A stretch of 64,000 bases of DNA from Mangrovibacterium lignilyticum (GTDB lineage Bacteria; Bacteroidota; Bacteroidia; Bacteroidales; Prolixibacteraceae), in assembly GCF_010882175.1 (NCBI RefSeq), contig NZ_WKLH01000002.1, forward strand, positions 248,001 through 312,000, written 5' to 3'. The number at the start of each line of letters is the position of its first letter. The first letter of the stretch is position 1. The notes below the pieces were generated by a model. It was not told the DNA's origin. It did no database searches and was given only the letters and a program-made list of their open reading frames with translations. Below, piece by piece: positions 1 through 9,099 of the stretch. A program made the position numbers and the translations under genes.

Positions 1-1
1 A

Positions 2-403
2 AATGACGACCGGACAGGTTTTGAAGAATTATACACCGACACCATTTTCGACAATCACCATCATGGTCTAATTGAGTTGGATGGTTACATATACGGTTCG
101 AACTGGGAAAATAACCGCAAAGGGAACTGGTTGTGCAAAAATTGGGAGACCGGTGAAATATCTTATAACGAGCCTTGGAATACCAAAGGAGCCATTGTGT
201 TTGCCGATAGCATGCTTTACATCTACGAGGAACAACGAGGAACGGTGGCATTGGTAAAACCTGATCCGGAAAAATTTGAGGTCGTAAGCAGTTTTCAGGT
301 AAAAAAGGGGAGTGGTCCGCATTGGGCTCATCCTTTTATTAACGATGGCAAACTTTTCCTGCGTCACGGCGATGTACTGCAGGTTTATGAAATTAAAGAA
401 TAG
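2..403 (+). CDS. PQQ-like beta-propeller protein, C-terminal part (cut by window start)
   Basis: The reading frame is open from the first bases to the TAG at 401-403, so this is the 3' end of a longer gene. The visible 133 residues carry the repeating pattern of PQQ-like propeller blades (G-x-I/L-Y-G-S-N, L-x-C-K-N-W-E-T-G-E-I). They end with the family-typical closing segment GPHWAHPFINDGKLFLRHGD followed by VYEIKE. A membrane-anchored or periplasmic location is inferred from the neighbours. The stop codon is followed directly by the GTG start of the next propeller gene, so the two are surely co-transcribed. Whether PQQ or any cofactor binds cannot be told from this part. The fold is confident, the function unknown. 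Confidence 0.75.
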   Translation, partial: NDDRTGFEELYTDTIFDNHHHGLIELDGYIYGSNWENNRKGNWLCKNWETGEISYNEPWNTKGAIVFADSMLYIYEEQRGTVALVKPDPEKFEVVSSFQVKKGSGPHWAHPFINDGKLFLRHGDVLQVYEIKE

Positions 404-1828
404 GTGAAAAAGAATCCGGTCCATATAATTCTGTTGTTGGCGATCCTGGTCGGATTGGCAGGTTTTGTGTATTGGTTTACGACCGATCCGGTGAAAGATT
501 TAGCCGTTAGCGTTCCGGGAAAAGATAACCGGCAAAAAGGCAACCTCATTGAAGAAATCATTAAAATCGGTGAAAAGTTCCAGCTGTTTGGAAAAGCCAG
601 TGAATCCAGTTTTGTCGGTACATGGCCGCGTTTTCGGGGCGAGAACTTCGATAATATCGTTAGCGAAAAACAGCATTTGAAAGACAATTGGGATGCCGGT
701 GAGCCGGAGATAAAATGGTCGGTCGAATTAGGCGAAGGGCACGCCGGCGCTGCAATTTACAAAGGTTTGGTTTATGTAATGGACTACGATGAAGAATCCC
801 GTGAAGATGCGTTACGCTGCTTTTCTCTATTGGATGGAAAGGAAATATGGCGGCGTTCCTACGGCATCCATGTGAAACGGAATCATGGCATGTCACGCAC
901 CGTTCCGGCCGTTACTGACGATTATGTCGTTACCATCGGTCCTCGCTGTCAGGTCATGTGTGTTGACCGTAAAACCGGCGATTACTTATGGGGAATTGAT
1001 ATGGTGAAAGAATACGGTTCAGTCATTCCGCAGTGGTACACAGCCCAATGTCCCTTGATCGATGGCAACAAGGTCATTCTGGCTCCGGCCGGAAGTAAAC
1101 TGATGATCGCTGTTGATTTGCAGACCGGAGAAAAAATTTGGGAATGCCCGAACGACCTTCAGTATAACATGTCGCATTCGTCGATCATGCCGATGACTTT
1201 AAACGGTGAAAAAATGTATGTGTACAGTGCGAATGGTGGTATTTGTGGCATATCGGCCAGTGGTGACGACGAAGGAACAGTACGTTGGTATTCCAATGAA
1301 TGGCGTTTTTCGGTGGTTGCTCCTTCTCCTTTAATTTTTCCTGATGGTCGGATTTTTCTGACGGCAGGTTATGGTGCAGGAGGGATGATGATCAAAGTAA
1401 TTCCGACAGGAGATAGCTACCAAGTTGATGTTTTAGCGGAGTACAAACCGAAAGACGGACTGGCTTGTGAGCAACAAACGCCGGTGTACTACAACGGTTT
1501 TGTATATGGCATTCTACCCAAGGATGGCGGTGCATACCGGAATCAATTGGTTTGTGTGAGCCCCGATGATGTGCAAAAAATTCGGTGGACTTCAGGGAAG
1601 GTCAGCCGGTTCGGATTGGGACCTTACCTGATTGCTGATGGCAAAATGTACATTTTGAGTGATGATGGAACGCTGACTATGATCAAGCCGGATCCCAATC
1701 AGTACATCCAGTTGGCGCACAAGAAGCTGTTCGATGGGCATGATGCGTGGGCTCCTTTGTCCATCTCAGATGGTTTGCTGCTTTTACGCGATTCGAAAAC
1801 CATGTTTTGTTTGGATATCAGTGAATAG
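404..1828 (+). CDS. Membrane-anchored PQQ-like beta-propeller protein
   Basis: 474 residues. A GTG start directly abuts the preceding stop codon. Residues about 6-26 form one hydrophobic segment (HIILLLAILVGLAGFVYWF), an uncleaved anchor that would place the rest in the periplasm. The propeller begins near residue 68 with the motif WPRFRGENF, the W-P-x-F-R-G opening shared with two other proteins of this cluster. It continues with blades of the type G-x-x-Y-V-M-D and D-x-x-T-G-E-K-I-W-E-C. No c-type haem motif (CxxCH) is present. Family members bind PQQ or act as scaffolds such as BamB; which applies here is not visible. It lies 6 bp before the next propeller gene. Confidence 0.8.
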   Translation: MKKNPVHIILLLAILVGLAGFVYWFTTDPVKDLAVSVPGKDNRQKGNLIEEIIKIGEKFQLFGKASESSFVGTWPRFRGENFDNIVSEKQHLKDNWDAGEPEIKWSVELGEGHAGAAIYKGLVYVMDYDEESREDALRCFSLLDGKEIWRRSYGIHVKRNHGMSRTVPAVTDDYVVTIGPRCQVMCVDRKTGDYLWGIDMVKEYGSVIPQWYTAQCPLIDGNKVILAPAGSKLMIAVDLQTGEKIWECPNDLQYNMSHSSIMPMTLNGEKMYVYSANGGICGISASGDDEGTVRWYSNEWRFSVVAPSPLIFPDGRIFLTAGYGAGGMMIKVIPTGDSYQVDVLAEYKPKDGLACEQQTPVYYNGFVYGILPKDGGAYRNQLVCVSPDDVQKIRWTSGKVSRFGLGPYLIADGKMYILSDDGTLTMIKPDPNQYIQLAHKKLFDGHDAWAPLSISDGLLLLRDSKTMFCLDISE

Positions 1829-1834
1829 AAGACT

Positions 1835-2806
1835 ATGAAAAAACGAACGTTAATCAATATTATTCTAATCGTTTCAGCGCTGGCCATTGCGTTTATCATT
1901 GGACGAGATTTTGTAGTCAACCGACAGGGAAAGCAGTTGGAAAATCCCTATGAGCTGGATTTGAAACAATTTGCACAGGTTAACCCGGAAGAAATTTTAT
2001 ATGCGGAAACAAAAGCGATCCAATTGAATATCAACGAGGCTTATGCGTTGTCAATATTTAGCGATACCATGTACGTCGTGGCCGACAGTACTTTGTTGCT
2101 AGTCAATCAGGAAGGTCAAATATTGAAGTCATTTCAACTTTCGGTACCGGCAACTGCCATTGCTGTCAATCAGTCGATTTGGTTAGCCTTAAAAAACAGG
2201 ATTATCAATTTAAACAAGGATGGGGATGTCCTAAAGGAATGGGCTGATTTAGGTCCTCGCTCAGTGCTAACATCTTTGGCCGTAGATGATCAATCAGTTT
2301 TTGCTGCAGATGCCGGTAATCGGGTCGTTTATCAATTTTCAAAGTTGGGGGAGTTGAAGCAAAAATTGGGAGAACGGGATGAGCAGAAAGGCCTGGAAGG
2401 GTTTACTGTTCCAAGCCCGTATTTTGATGTTGCGTTGAGTGAGGATGGCTTTCTCTGGGCTGTAAATCCGGGAACACACAGTTTGATTAACTTCAATGTC
2501 GATGGAAGTTTGCGCACTTACTGGTCAAAATCGTCCGCCAATACAGCGGGTTTCAGTGGCTGTTGCAATCCGGCTCATATGTGTATCGCCACTCAGGATA
2601 AATTCATCACCAGCGAAAAAGGAATTGTGCGGGTGAAGGTTTACGACCAGCACGGAGAATATCAGGGAGTGGTCGCTGCACCCGATCAGTTTGATGAATA
2701 CAGTTTGGCGCCGGACGTTTGTGTTGATAATCAAGGAAGGATTGTTTTGCTGGATTTCAACCGGAAACAGATTCGCTTTTTTGAAGCCAAAAACAAGGAA
2801 CTATGA
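1835..2806 (+). CDS. Membrane-anchored NHL/SMP-30-like beta-propeller protein
   Basis: 323 residues. An N-terminal anchor (residues about 6-22, LINIILIVSALAIAFIIG) is followed by a six-bladed-type propeller with NHL-like strands (V-F-A-A-D-A-G-N-R-V-V-Y-Q-F; G-R-I-V-L-L-D-F-N-R-K-Q-I-R-F-F). A cluster GCCNPAHMC near residues 242-250 puts three cysteines and a histidine together in an otherwise Cys-poor periplasmic domain. It could be a metal or Fe-S contact site (inference). The stop codon overlaps the start of the next gene by 4 bp (ATGA), which points to translational coupling with the Tat-type protein that follows. Its partners are probably the ferredoxins encoded just downstream. Confidence 0.7.
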   Translation: MKKRTLINIILIVSALAIAFIIGRDFVVNRQGKQLENPYELDLKQFAQVNPEEILYAETKAIQLNINEAYALSIFSDTMYVVADSTLLLVNQEGQILKSFQLSVPATAIAVNQSIWLALKNRIINLNKDGDVLKEWADLGPRSVLTSLAVDDQSVFAADAGNRVVYQFSKLGELKQKLGERDEQKGLEGFTVPSPYFDVALSEDGFLWAVNPGTHSLINFNVDGSLRTYWSKSSANTAGFSGCCNPAHMCIATQDKFITSEKGIVRVKVYDQHGEYQGVVAAPDQFDEYSLAPDVCVDNQGRIVLLDFNRKQIRFFEAKNKEL

Positions 2807-3000
2807 AACGAAGAGAATTTCTAAGACAATCGGCACGTGTTGGAATTTTGACAGCGATGGCTGGTGGAGTAGTGCTTTTAGCCAGCAAAAACAGAATTGA
2901 CTGGACTTGCACCGAAAATAAAACCTGCAAGGCTTGCACAAAATATGCTTCTTGTGATTTAGACCAAGCGATAGGAAACAGGAAAAATGAAAAAGGATAA
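2803..3000 (+). CDS. Very small twin-arginine-type, cysteine-rich protein
   Basis: 65 residues, starting inside the stop of the upstream gene (ATGA). It opens with a Tat-like signal: RREFLRQ at residues 3-9, then the hydrophobic stretch VGILTAMAGGVVLLAS. The mature part is only about 35 residues and has four cysteines, C36-x5-C42-x2-C45-x5-C51. That pattern could hold one Fe-S cluster or two disulphides. Its 3' end overlaps the next gene by 14 bp. Export by Tat implies folding or cofactor loading in the cytoplasm before transport. I do not recognise a named family. The overlaps on both sides and the signal support a real gene rather than a chance frame. Confidence 0.65.
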   Translation: MKRREFLRQSARVGILTAMAGGVVLLASKNRIDWTCTENKTCKACTKYASCDLDQAIGNRKNEKG

Positions 3001-3595
3001 ACAACAAAATAGTCGAACCAGCCGGCGCGAATTCATTCAAAAGAGTATGCGGCTGTCGATGGGGATAGGACTCGCTGCAGTTGGTGGATTGGTGGCTTTT
3101 CGTGTTCATGCCGATGATACGGTTTGGCAGCTCGATCCATTTAAGTGCGTGGCTTGTGGTCGGTGTGCCGATTATTGCGTCATGACCCCTTCGGCTGTAA
3201 AATGCGTGCATGCTTTCGATCTTTGCGGGTACTGCGACCTGTGTGGTGGTTACCTCAAACCCAATGCGAATGCCCGGTCAACAGCGGCGGAGAACCAATT
3301 GTGCCCAACCTCGGCTATACGTCGGAAGTTCGTTGAAGAGCCTTATTTTGAATACGAAATAGAAGAGAAATTATGCATTGGCTGTGGCATTTGTGTGGAA
3401 GGTTGTACCGCTTTCGGAAATGGATCGTTGCATTTGCAGGTGCGTCACAATGTATGTGTGAATTGCAATGAATGTTCTATCGCACGGGTTTGTCCCGCAG
3501 ATGCCTTTCAGCGGGTACCGACTTCTCAGCCATACCTGATAAAAGGAGAGTGGACCAAAGACCAGGATAAGAAAAAACAAAGCCCAACCGGATAG
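2987..3595 (+). CDS. Tat-exported polyferredoxin (multiple 4Fe-4S sites)
   Basis: 202 residues. The Tat signal SRREFIQKSMRLSMG (residues 12-26) and a hydrophobic stretch are followed by a cysteine-rich ferredoxin body. Clusters seen: C54-x2-C57-x2-C60-x3-C64; C73 with C80-x2-C83-x2-C86; C106-P; C130-x2-C133-x2-C136-x3-C140; C157-x2-C160-x2-C163-x5-C169-P. This allows up to four clusters, as in NapG/MauM-type periplasmic ferredoxins. The protein would pass electrons on the periplasmic face to or from the membrane Fe-S protein encoded 5 bp downstream. The start overlaps the small Tat protein gene. The assignment as an electron carrier is strong; its donor and acceptor are inferred. Confidence 0.85.
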   Translation: MKKDKQQNSRTSRREFIQKSMRLSMGIGLAAVGGLVAFRVHADDTVWQLDPFKCVACGRCADYCVMTPSAVKCVHAFDLCGYCDLCGGYLKPNANARSTAAENQLCPTSAIRRKFVEEPYFEYEIEEKLCIGCGICVEGCTAFGNGSLHLQVRHNVCVNCNECSIARVCPADAFQRVPTSQPYLIKGEWTKDQDKKKQSPTG

Positions 3596-3600
3596 AGCCC

Positions 3601-4857
3601 ATGAAAAAGAGACTAATAAAACTAACCCTGTTGATTTTTTTCATCTGCCTGGCGGTTACAAGCTTTGCACAACAGCAGCGATTTCCAAAACCTGAATTCG
3701 AAACCGGTTATGTGCAGCCGCCAACCCAGCAACCATTACCACGGGCATTGTTTCTCGAATATCTGGATGTAATTGTCTTGATTGGTGCACTGATTTTGGT
3801 ATCCTGGTTTTTACTGAAGAAGCGTTCGCGTCAAGGCGTGCTGTGGACATCAGTATTCTCATTGTTGTACTTCGGATTTTACCGCGAGGGCTGCATCTGT
3901 GCTATCGGAAGTATTCAGAATGTTGCTTTGGCGATCTTCGATCCTACTTATACTTTGCCTCTGACGGCACTCTTATTTTTCCTGATTCCGTTGATAACCG
4001 CGCTCTTCGCTGGCCGAACCTTTTGTGCAGGTGTTTGCCCGCTGGGGGCCATTCAGGATTTGGTTGCTTTTAAACCCATTGAATTGCCGCGTTGGTTGCA
4101 GAAAGTCTTGGGACTGATTCCATATGTCTATTTATCGCTGGCAGTACTTTATGCGGCAACCAGATCCGAGTTTTTGATTTGTCGCTACGATCCCTTTGTT
4201 GGTTTCTTTCGCTTCGACGGAACCTTCCAGATGTTACTGCTGGGTGGACTTTTCCTTCTAGTAGGCGTATTTGTAGCCCGCCCGTATTGTCGCTTTTTTT
4301 GTCCATATGGCGTATTGTTGGGATGGATGTCTTCGTTCTCAAAAAAGCACGTCACAATCACGCCTTCGACCTGCATTCAATGTAAACTTTGTTCCAACTC
4401 GTGTCCGTTTGGAGCAATAGAAGAACCACTATTGGAAGAGGGTAAACGCCGTTCAAATGTAAACCGATTGATGACCTACTTGATTCTCATTCCAATATGG
4501 ATGGGGATCGGCGGGCTTTCCGGTTCGATGCTACACGGTACGTTGGCAAAATTCAATAAAACAGTTTATTTGGCTGAAATGCTGGTCCAGAATCCCGATA
4601 TCCGCTTTAATCAGGAAAATATTGATGCCCGCACATTCATGCAAAAAGGAAAGACGATGGACGAGCTGGTGGTAGATGCACAAAAAATTAAAAGTCAATT
4701 TTATTGGGGAGGATGGATTGCCGGTGCATTCATGGGGCTGGTCGTTGGACTGGTTTTGGTGAATTTATCGTCTTACCGCCGACGAAATGATTATGAACCC
4801 GATCGAACAAATTGCCTGAGTTGTGGACGATGCGTTGATTATTGTCCCGTAAAATGA
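3601..4857 (+). CDS. NapH/NosR-like 4Fe-4S membrane protein
   Basis: 418 residues. An N-terminal hydrophobic leader ends in SFAQ. Several membrane segments follow (about 53-73, 83-97, 118-138, 169-187, 210-228), with the family cysteine motifs CAGVCPLGA (142-150) and CRFFCPYG (230-237). A ferredoxin motif C-x2-C-x2-C-x3-CP lies near residues 258-268 and another at the extreme C-terminus (C405, C408, C411, C415-P). Another helix precedes the terminal cluster. NapH/NosR proteins shuttle electrons across or along the membrane between quinol or cytosolic donors and periplasmic acceptors. Placed between periplasmic ferredoxins and a cytoplasmic NADH dehydrogenase module, it is the natural membrane conduit of this cluster (inference). 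Confidence 0.85.
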   Translation: MKKRLIKLTLLIFFICLAVTSFAQQQRFPKPEFETGYVQPPTQQPLPRALFLEYLDVIVLIGALILVSWFLLKKRSRQGVLWTSVFSLLYFGFYREGCICAIGSIQNVALAIFDPTYTLPLTALLFFLIPLITALFAGRTFCAGVCPLGAIQDLVAFKPIELPRWLQKVLGLIPYVYLSLAVLYAATRSEFLICRYDPFVGFFRFDGTFQMLLLGGLFLLVGVFVARPYCRFFCPYGVLLGWMSSFSKKHVTITPSTCIQCKLCSNSCPFGAIEEPLLEEGKRRSNVNRLMTYLILIPIWMGIGGLSGSMLHGTLAKFNKTVYLAEMLVQNPDIRFNQENIDARTFMQKGKTMDELVVDAQKIKSQFYWGGWIAGAFMGLVVGLVLVNLSSYRRRNDYEPDRTNCLSCGRCVDYCPVK

Positions 4858-4866
4858 GGTTTTGCT

Positions 4867-6738
4867 ATGATGACTATAAACGATAAAAAGCATTTGGCCC
4901 GGGGGCTTGCTTGGTTTGGAGCTATTTTTAGCCTGGTGGTCAGCGTGATGTTGATTGCGAATTACTTTCAACTGAAATCTGTTGATCCGTTGGAAAGCCC
5001 GGCTCTGAAGGTTCTCGTGGAGCAACTACATGAAAATCCGCATGATGATGTGTTGAAGGAAAATATTCGGGCACTCGACTTAATGATTCGCAAAGCCTAC
5101 TTCACCAGCCAATGGCAAATCAGAACCGGAACCTGGATGTTGATTCTGGGAGTATTGGTTCTCATTCTGTCGATTCGTTGGCAGAAATCCCTTCGCAACG
5201 AATTAGATGAGCTTGAATCCATCGATAAGAATCCCTTTCTGGACAAACAACTCGCTCGTAAAGGAGTCATATATACCGCTCTTGGAATTTTTATGCTAGC
5301 CTTACTTTCCGGTTTCTTATCGGGCAATATCCTGGATCAGTATGATTCAACAAAAGGACAGGACCAAGAGGCAGATTCAGCGGTCGAAATCATTGTGGCT
5401 AAGCCAGTGGAGCAAAATTCGGAGACTATTGCAGATTCTTCAAAGTCAGTTAGTATGCAAGAAAAAACTTCAGATGAAATAGTCGAAGTGCCTATAAATG
5501 AAGAACTAGATAAAAAAGAAGAAATAGAGAGTAAAAGTGAAGAGGTTAAGAAAATCAAGTCCGAACCGACAGTCCCTTCCAGAGAACAAATTCGAAAAAA
5601 CTATCCATTCTTCCGGGGACCCGATGGTGACGGAATGAGTTATAAAACCGGCGTACCAAAATCATTTGACGGGCCGAACGTGAAAAACGTTTTGTGGAAA
5701 GCGAGTGTTCCGAAGCATGGTTACAACTCACCGATAATTTGGAACGATCGACTCTTTCTTACCGGAGCCGATAGTGAGGCTCGCATGGTGTATTGCTTCG
5801 ATAAAAACAGCGGAAAGCTTTTGTGGGAATCTGCTGCTGACAATATTCCGGGCTCGCCGGCAAAAATGCCCAAGGTTACTGAAGATACGGGATTAGCAGC
5901 TTCGACAATGGCTACAGACGGACAGGCTGTTTTTGCAATTTTTGCAACCGGTGACCTTATCGCACTCGATTTTGAGGGGAAAAGACTTTGGGCTAAAAAC
6001 CTTGGAGTACCCGACAACCACTATGGACACTCGTCATCGCTGGTAATTTATAAAAACAAATTACTCATTCAGTACGATACCAATAAAGGGGGCAAGCTGA
6101 TCGCCCTCTCCACTGCCGATGGATCTCAAAAATGGGAAACAACCCGAAATGTAAAGATTTCGTGGGCATCACCGGTTCTGGTTAATACAGGAACACGAGA
6201 TGAAATTATTTTGACGGCCGATCCGCTGGTGGCCGGATACGACCCCGAAACCGGCAAGGAACTGTGGACTGTTGAGTGCATGATGGGTGAGGTTGGCCCA
6301 TCGGTTGCCTATGCGAATGGCTTGGTGTACGCGGCAAACGAGTATGCAACCATGGCTGCTATTAGGTTGGGAGGCTCGCCAGAGATCATCTGGGAGGAGC
6401 AGGAATATCTCCCCGAAGTGGCCAGTCCGCTGGCAGCAAACGGTCTGCTGATTGTTGCGACAAGTTATGGCGTACTGGCTTGCTATGATGCTGAAACCGG
6501 CGACAAATACTGGGAACATGAAGCTGCGAGTGGTTTTTATGCGTCACCGGTTTATGCTGACAGTAACGCCTATGCGATTGACATGAGCGGCAAAATGTAC
6601 GTGATCAGGATGGCTAAAGAGTTTGAATTGGTTGCGGAGTCTAATCTTGGGGAGAAAGCTTTTGGCACACCTGTATTCTCGGAGGGGAAACTATACCTCA
6701 GGGGAGTCGAAAATCTGTATTGCATAGGAGGTAACTAG
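4867..6738 (+). CDS. Membrane-anchored PQQ-like beta-propeller with long linker
   Basis: 623 residues. The N-terminal third has three hydrophobic segments (about 12-34, 77-98, 137-158). An acidic/lysine-rich linker (about 160-235, many E, K, S) follows, then a PQQ-like propeller from residue about 243, which opens with YPFFRGPDGDG. Blades show D-x-N-S-G-K-L-L-W-E and D-x-E-T-G-D-K-Y-W-E patterns. The linker looks like a spacer that lets the propeller reach away from the membrane. The gene lies 9 bp after the NapH-like gene and 1 bp before the NuoE-NuoF fusion, so the three are clearly one transcription unit. The propeller's cofactor, if any, is unknown. Confidence 0.8.
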   Translation: MMTINDKKHLARGLAWFGAIFSLVVSVMLIANYFQLKSVDPLESPALKVLVEQLHENPHDDVLKENIRALDLMIRKAYFTSQWQIRTGTWMLILGVLVLILSIRWQKSLRNELDELESIDKNPFLDKQLARKGVIYTALGIFMLALLSGFLSGNILDQYDSTKGQDQEADSAVEIIVAKPVEQNSETIADSSKSVSMQEKTSDEIVEVPINEELDKKEEIESKSEEVKKIKSEPTVPSREQIRKNYPFFRGPDGDGMSYKTGVPKSFDGPNVKNVLWKASVPKHGYNSPIIWNDRLFLTGADSEARMVYCFDKNSGKLLWESAADNIPGSPAKMPKVTEDTGLAASTMATDGQAVFAIFATGDLIALDFEGKRLWAKNLGVPDNHYGHSSSLVIYKNKLLIQYDTNKGGKLIALSTADGSQKWETTRNVKISWASPVLVNTGTRDEIILTADPLVAGYDPETGKELWTVECMMGEVGPSVAYANGLVYAANEYATMAAIRLGGSPEIIWEEQEYLPEVASPLAANGLLIVATSYGVLACYDAETGDKYWEHEAASGFYASPVYADSNAYAIDMSGKMYVIRMAKEFELVAESNLGEKAFGTPVFSEGKLYLRGVENLYCIGGN

Positions 6739-6739
6739 T

Positions 6740-9094
6740 ATGGCAGAAGATCTTCAACATATCCACAAGCAGGTTGATGAAATCATTAGTAACCGGGGGC
6801 GGACGAAAAAGTCGCTGATCCCGATTTTGCAAGACATTCAGCGTCATTTCAATTATTTGCCAGAAGAAGCATTACAATACTTGGTCGAACAGAGCGAAAT
6901 TACGCCCGAAAACATAACCAGTGTCGCAACATTCTATTCCCAGTTCCGGATGAAGCCTGCGGGACGACACATGATCAAAGTTTGTGTTGGAACAGCTTGC
7001 CATGTTAAAGGAGCGATGCAGGTTTACGATTCATTTAAGCGTCATTTTAAGTTGAATGATAATGATCTAACAGATATTACCGGAACTTACACTTTAGAAA
7101 AGGTTGCTTGCCTGGGCTGTTGTACATTGGCACCTGTTGTGCAGGTCGATGATGTGACCTACGGACATGTCACCTCGGATAAAGTGGAGTCGGTCATTGC
7201 TGATTTTGAGAGTCAGGTTGGAAAGCGAGGCGATCGCAAGCAATTTCGCAATGCTGATGGCTCCGAGTTTCAGGGCGAAATCCGAATTGGATTAGGATCG
7301 TGCTGTGTTGCCAGTGGCAGCGAAGAGGTGAAACGTGAAGTTGAAAATACAATTATCGGGACAGGGATTAACCTGCAACTCAAAAATGTGGGCTGCGTGG
7401 GGATGTGTCACCAGGTTCCTTTGCTCGAGGTTATTGACGAAAAGCAAAATCATAAACTATACGCGAAAGTAAAACCGAATGAGGTTTCCGGGATTATCAA
7501 TTCGCACTTTAAGCCCAAAAGTTTGCTGGGAAGGTTGAAGGCCAAAGGCTACAGCTTCCTGGAAAAAATGCAGAGCGACGAATCATGGGAAGGTGTGGAA
7601 CGTTACGCTTTGGATGTTCGAGAGGACATGGTTTCCGGTTTTCTGGATCGTCAGCTGCCAGTTGCTACTGAGCATCGTGGGGTCATCAATCCGCTCGACA
7701 TGGACGAATATCGCAGTCATGGCGGCTTTGAGGCGCTAACGAAAGTACTGGGCATGGACAGGCAGGAACTTATTCAAACGGTTAAAGAAAGCGGTTTACG
7801 CGGCCGTGGCGGCGCTGGTTTTTTGACAGGCTTGAAGTGGGAGTTTGTTGAAAAAGAAAAAGCCGAACACAAATATCTGATTTGTAATGGTGACGAGGGG
7901 GATCCGGGGGCGTTTATGGATCGGATGATTCTCGAGTCGTATCCTTATCGGGTCATTGAGGGGATGCTTATTGCCGCTTATGCAGTAGAAGCTACCGAAG
8001 GCTATTTTTACATCCGCGCCGAGTATCCGCTGGCTGTCATTCGAATTCGGCAGGCACTAATCAATTGCCGCGAACAAAATTTATTGGGTGAAAATATATT
8101 GGGCTCAAACTTTAGTTTCGATATGCAGATTTACGAGGGTGCCGGTGCATTTGTCTGCGGTGAAGAAACAGCACTGATGACTTCAATCGAAGGAAATCGG
8201 GGATTCCCGACAATTCGTCCGCCATTCCCGGCGCAGAAAGGGCTTTGGGGATTTCCCACGCTCATCAATAATACCGAGACCTTCGCACAAATTTCATACA
8301 TCATTCGCAACGGAAAAGAACAATATTGTTCAATTGGTACCGAGCAGTCGAAAGGCACTAAAGTGTTCTCGTTGGCCGGTAAAATAAATCGCGGAGGACT
8401 GATTGAAGTGCCGATGGGGATTACCATTCGGGAAATTGTGGAAGAAGTCGGCGGTGGTGTCCAAAATGGAAAAAAGTTCAAAGCCGTTCAGGTTGGAGGC
8501 CCTTCGGGAGGCTGCATTCCTGCCTCACTGGCCGATACACCGATCGATTACCAGTCGCTAACCGCAGTGGGTGCGATGATGGGATCTGGAGGGTTGGTCG
8601 TGTTGGACGAGGACGATTGTATGGTTGACATTGCACGTTACTTCCTGTCATTTACTCAGAATGAATCGTGTGGAAAATGTACTTTTTGTCGGATTGGAAC
8701 CAAACGCATGCTGGATATCCTGAATCGGATTTGCAGCGGGAAAGGTACGCTTAAGGATCTGGATGAATTGAAATATTTGGCTGAATGGACAAAAAAAGGA
8801 AGTTTATGCAACCTGGGAAAATCAGCGCCAAACCCAATTCTGACAACGCTCAAATATTTTCATGAGGAATACGAAGCACATTTGGAAGGACGTTGCCCTG
8901 CCGGAAAGTGCACCGAAATGATTAGCTACACGATTACAGATGATTGCATCGGTTGTACCAAATGCGCGCAGAAATGCCCGGTTGATGCCATCAAATTTGA
9001 AGCACATAAGAAGCACTCGATCAACACAGAACTTTGCATCAAGTGCGATGCTTGTCGCCCGGTTTGCCCGGTCGACGCTGTGAAAGTGCTCTGA
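6740..9094 (+). CDS. NuoE-NuoF fusion flavoprotein with C-terminal 2x4Fe-4S ferredoxin
   Basis: 784 residues. Residues 1-155 are a NuoE-type 2Fe-2S thioredoxin-fold domain (C82, C87, C124, C128). Residues about 178-260 are a second thioredoxin-like domain with C188, C189, C219 and C223, as at the N-terminus of HndC/HydB proteins. The NuoF core follows: GLRGRGGAGF near 352 and CNGDEGDPGAF near 381 for NADH and FMN, then ESCGKCTFCRIGT near 642 for the N3-type 4Fe-4S cluster. The tail (736-784) is a two-cluster ferredoxin (CIGCTKCAQKCP and CIKCDACRPVCP). It should oxidise or reduce NAD(P)H in the cytoplasm. No hydrogenase H-cluster subunit is present in the window. NuoE and HndC parts are usually separate proteins. 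Confidence 0.9.
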   Translation: MAEDLQHIHKQVDEIISNRGRTKKSLIPILQDIQRHFNYLPEEALQYLVEQSEITPENITSVATFYSQFRMKPAGRHMIKVCVGTACHVKGAMQVYDSFKRHFKLNDNDLTDITGTYTLEKVACLGCCTLAPVVQVDDVTYGHVTSDKVESVIADFESQVGKRGDRKQFRNADGSEFQGEIRIGLGSCCVASGSEEVKREVENTIIGTGINLQLKNVGCVGMCHQVPLLEVIDEKQNHKLYAKVKPNEVSGIINSHFKPKSLLGRLKAKGYSFLEKMQSDESWEGVERYALDVREDMVSGFLDRQLPVATEHRGVINPLDMDEYRSHGGFEALTKVLGMDRQELIQTVKESGLRGRGGAGFLTGLKWEFVEKEKAEHKYLICNGDEGDPGAFMDRMILESYPYRVIEGMLIAAYAVEATEGYFYIRAEYPLAVIRIRQALINCREQNLLGENILGSNFSFDMQIYEGAGAFVCGEETALMTSIEGNRGFPTIRPPFPAQKGLWGFPTLINNTETFAQISYIIRNGKEQYCSIGTEQSKGTKVFSLAGKINRGGLIEVPMGITIREIVEEVGGGVQNGKKFKAVQVGGPSGGCIPASLADTPIDYQSLTAVGAMMGSGGLVVLDEDDCMVDIARYFLSFTQNESCGKCTFCRIGTKRMLDILNRICSGKGTLKDLDELKYLAEWTKKGSLCNLGKSAPNPILTTLKYFHEEYEAHLEGRCPAGKCTEMISYTITDDCIGCTKCAQKCPVDAIKFEAHKKHSINTELCIKCDACRPVCPVDAVKVL

Positions 9095-9099
9095 GTTGC

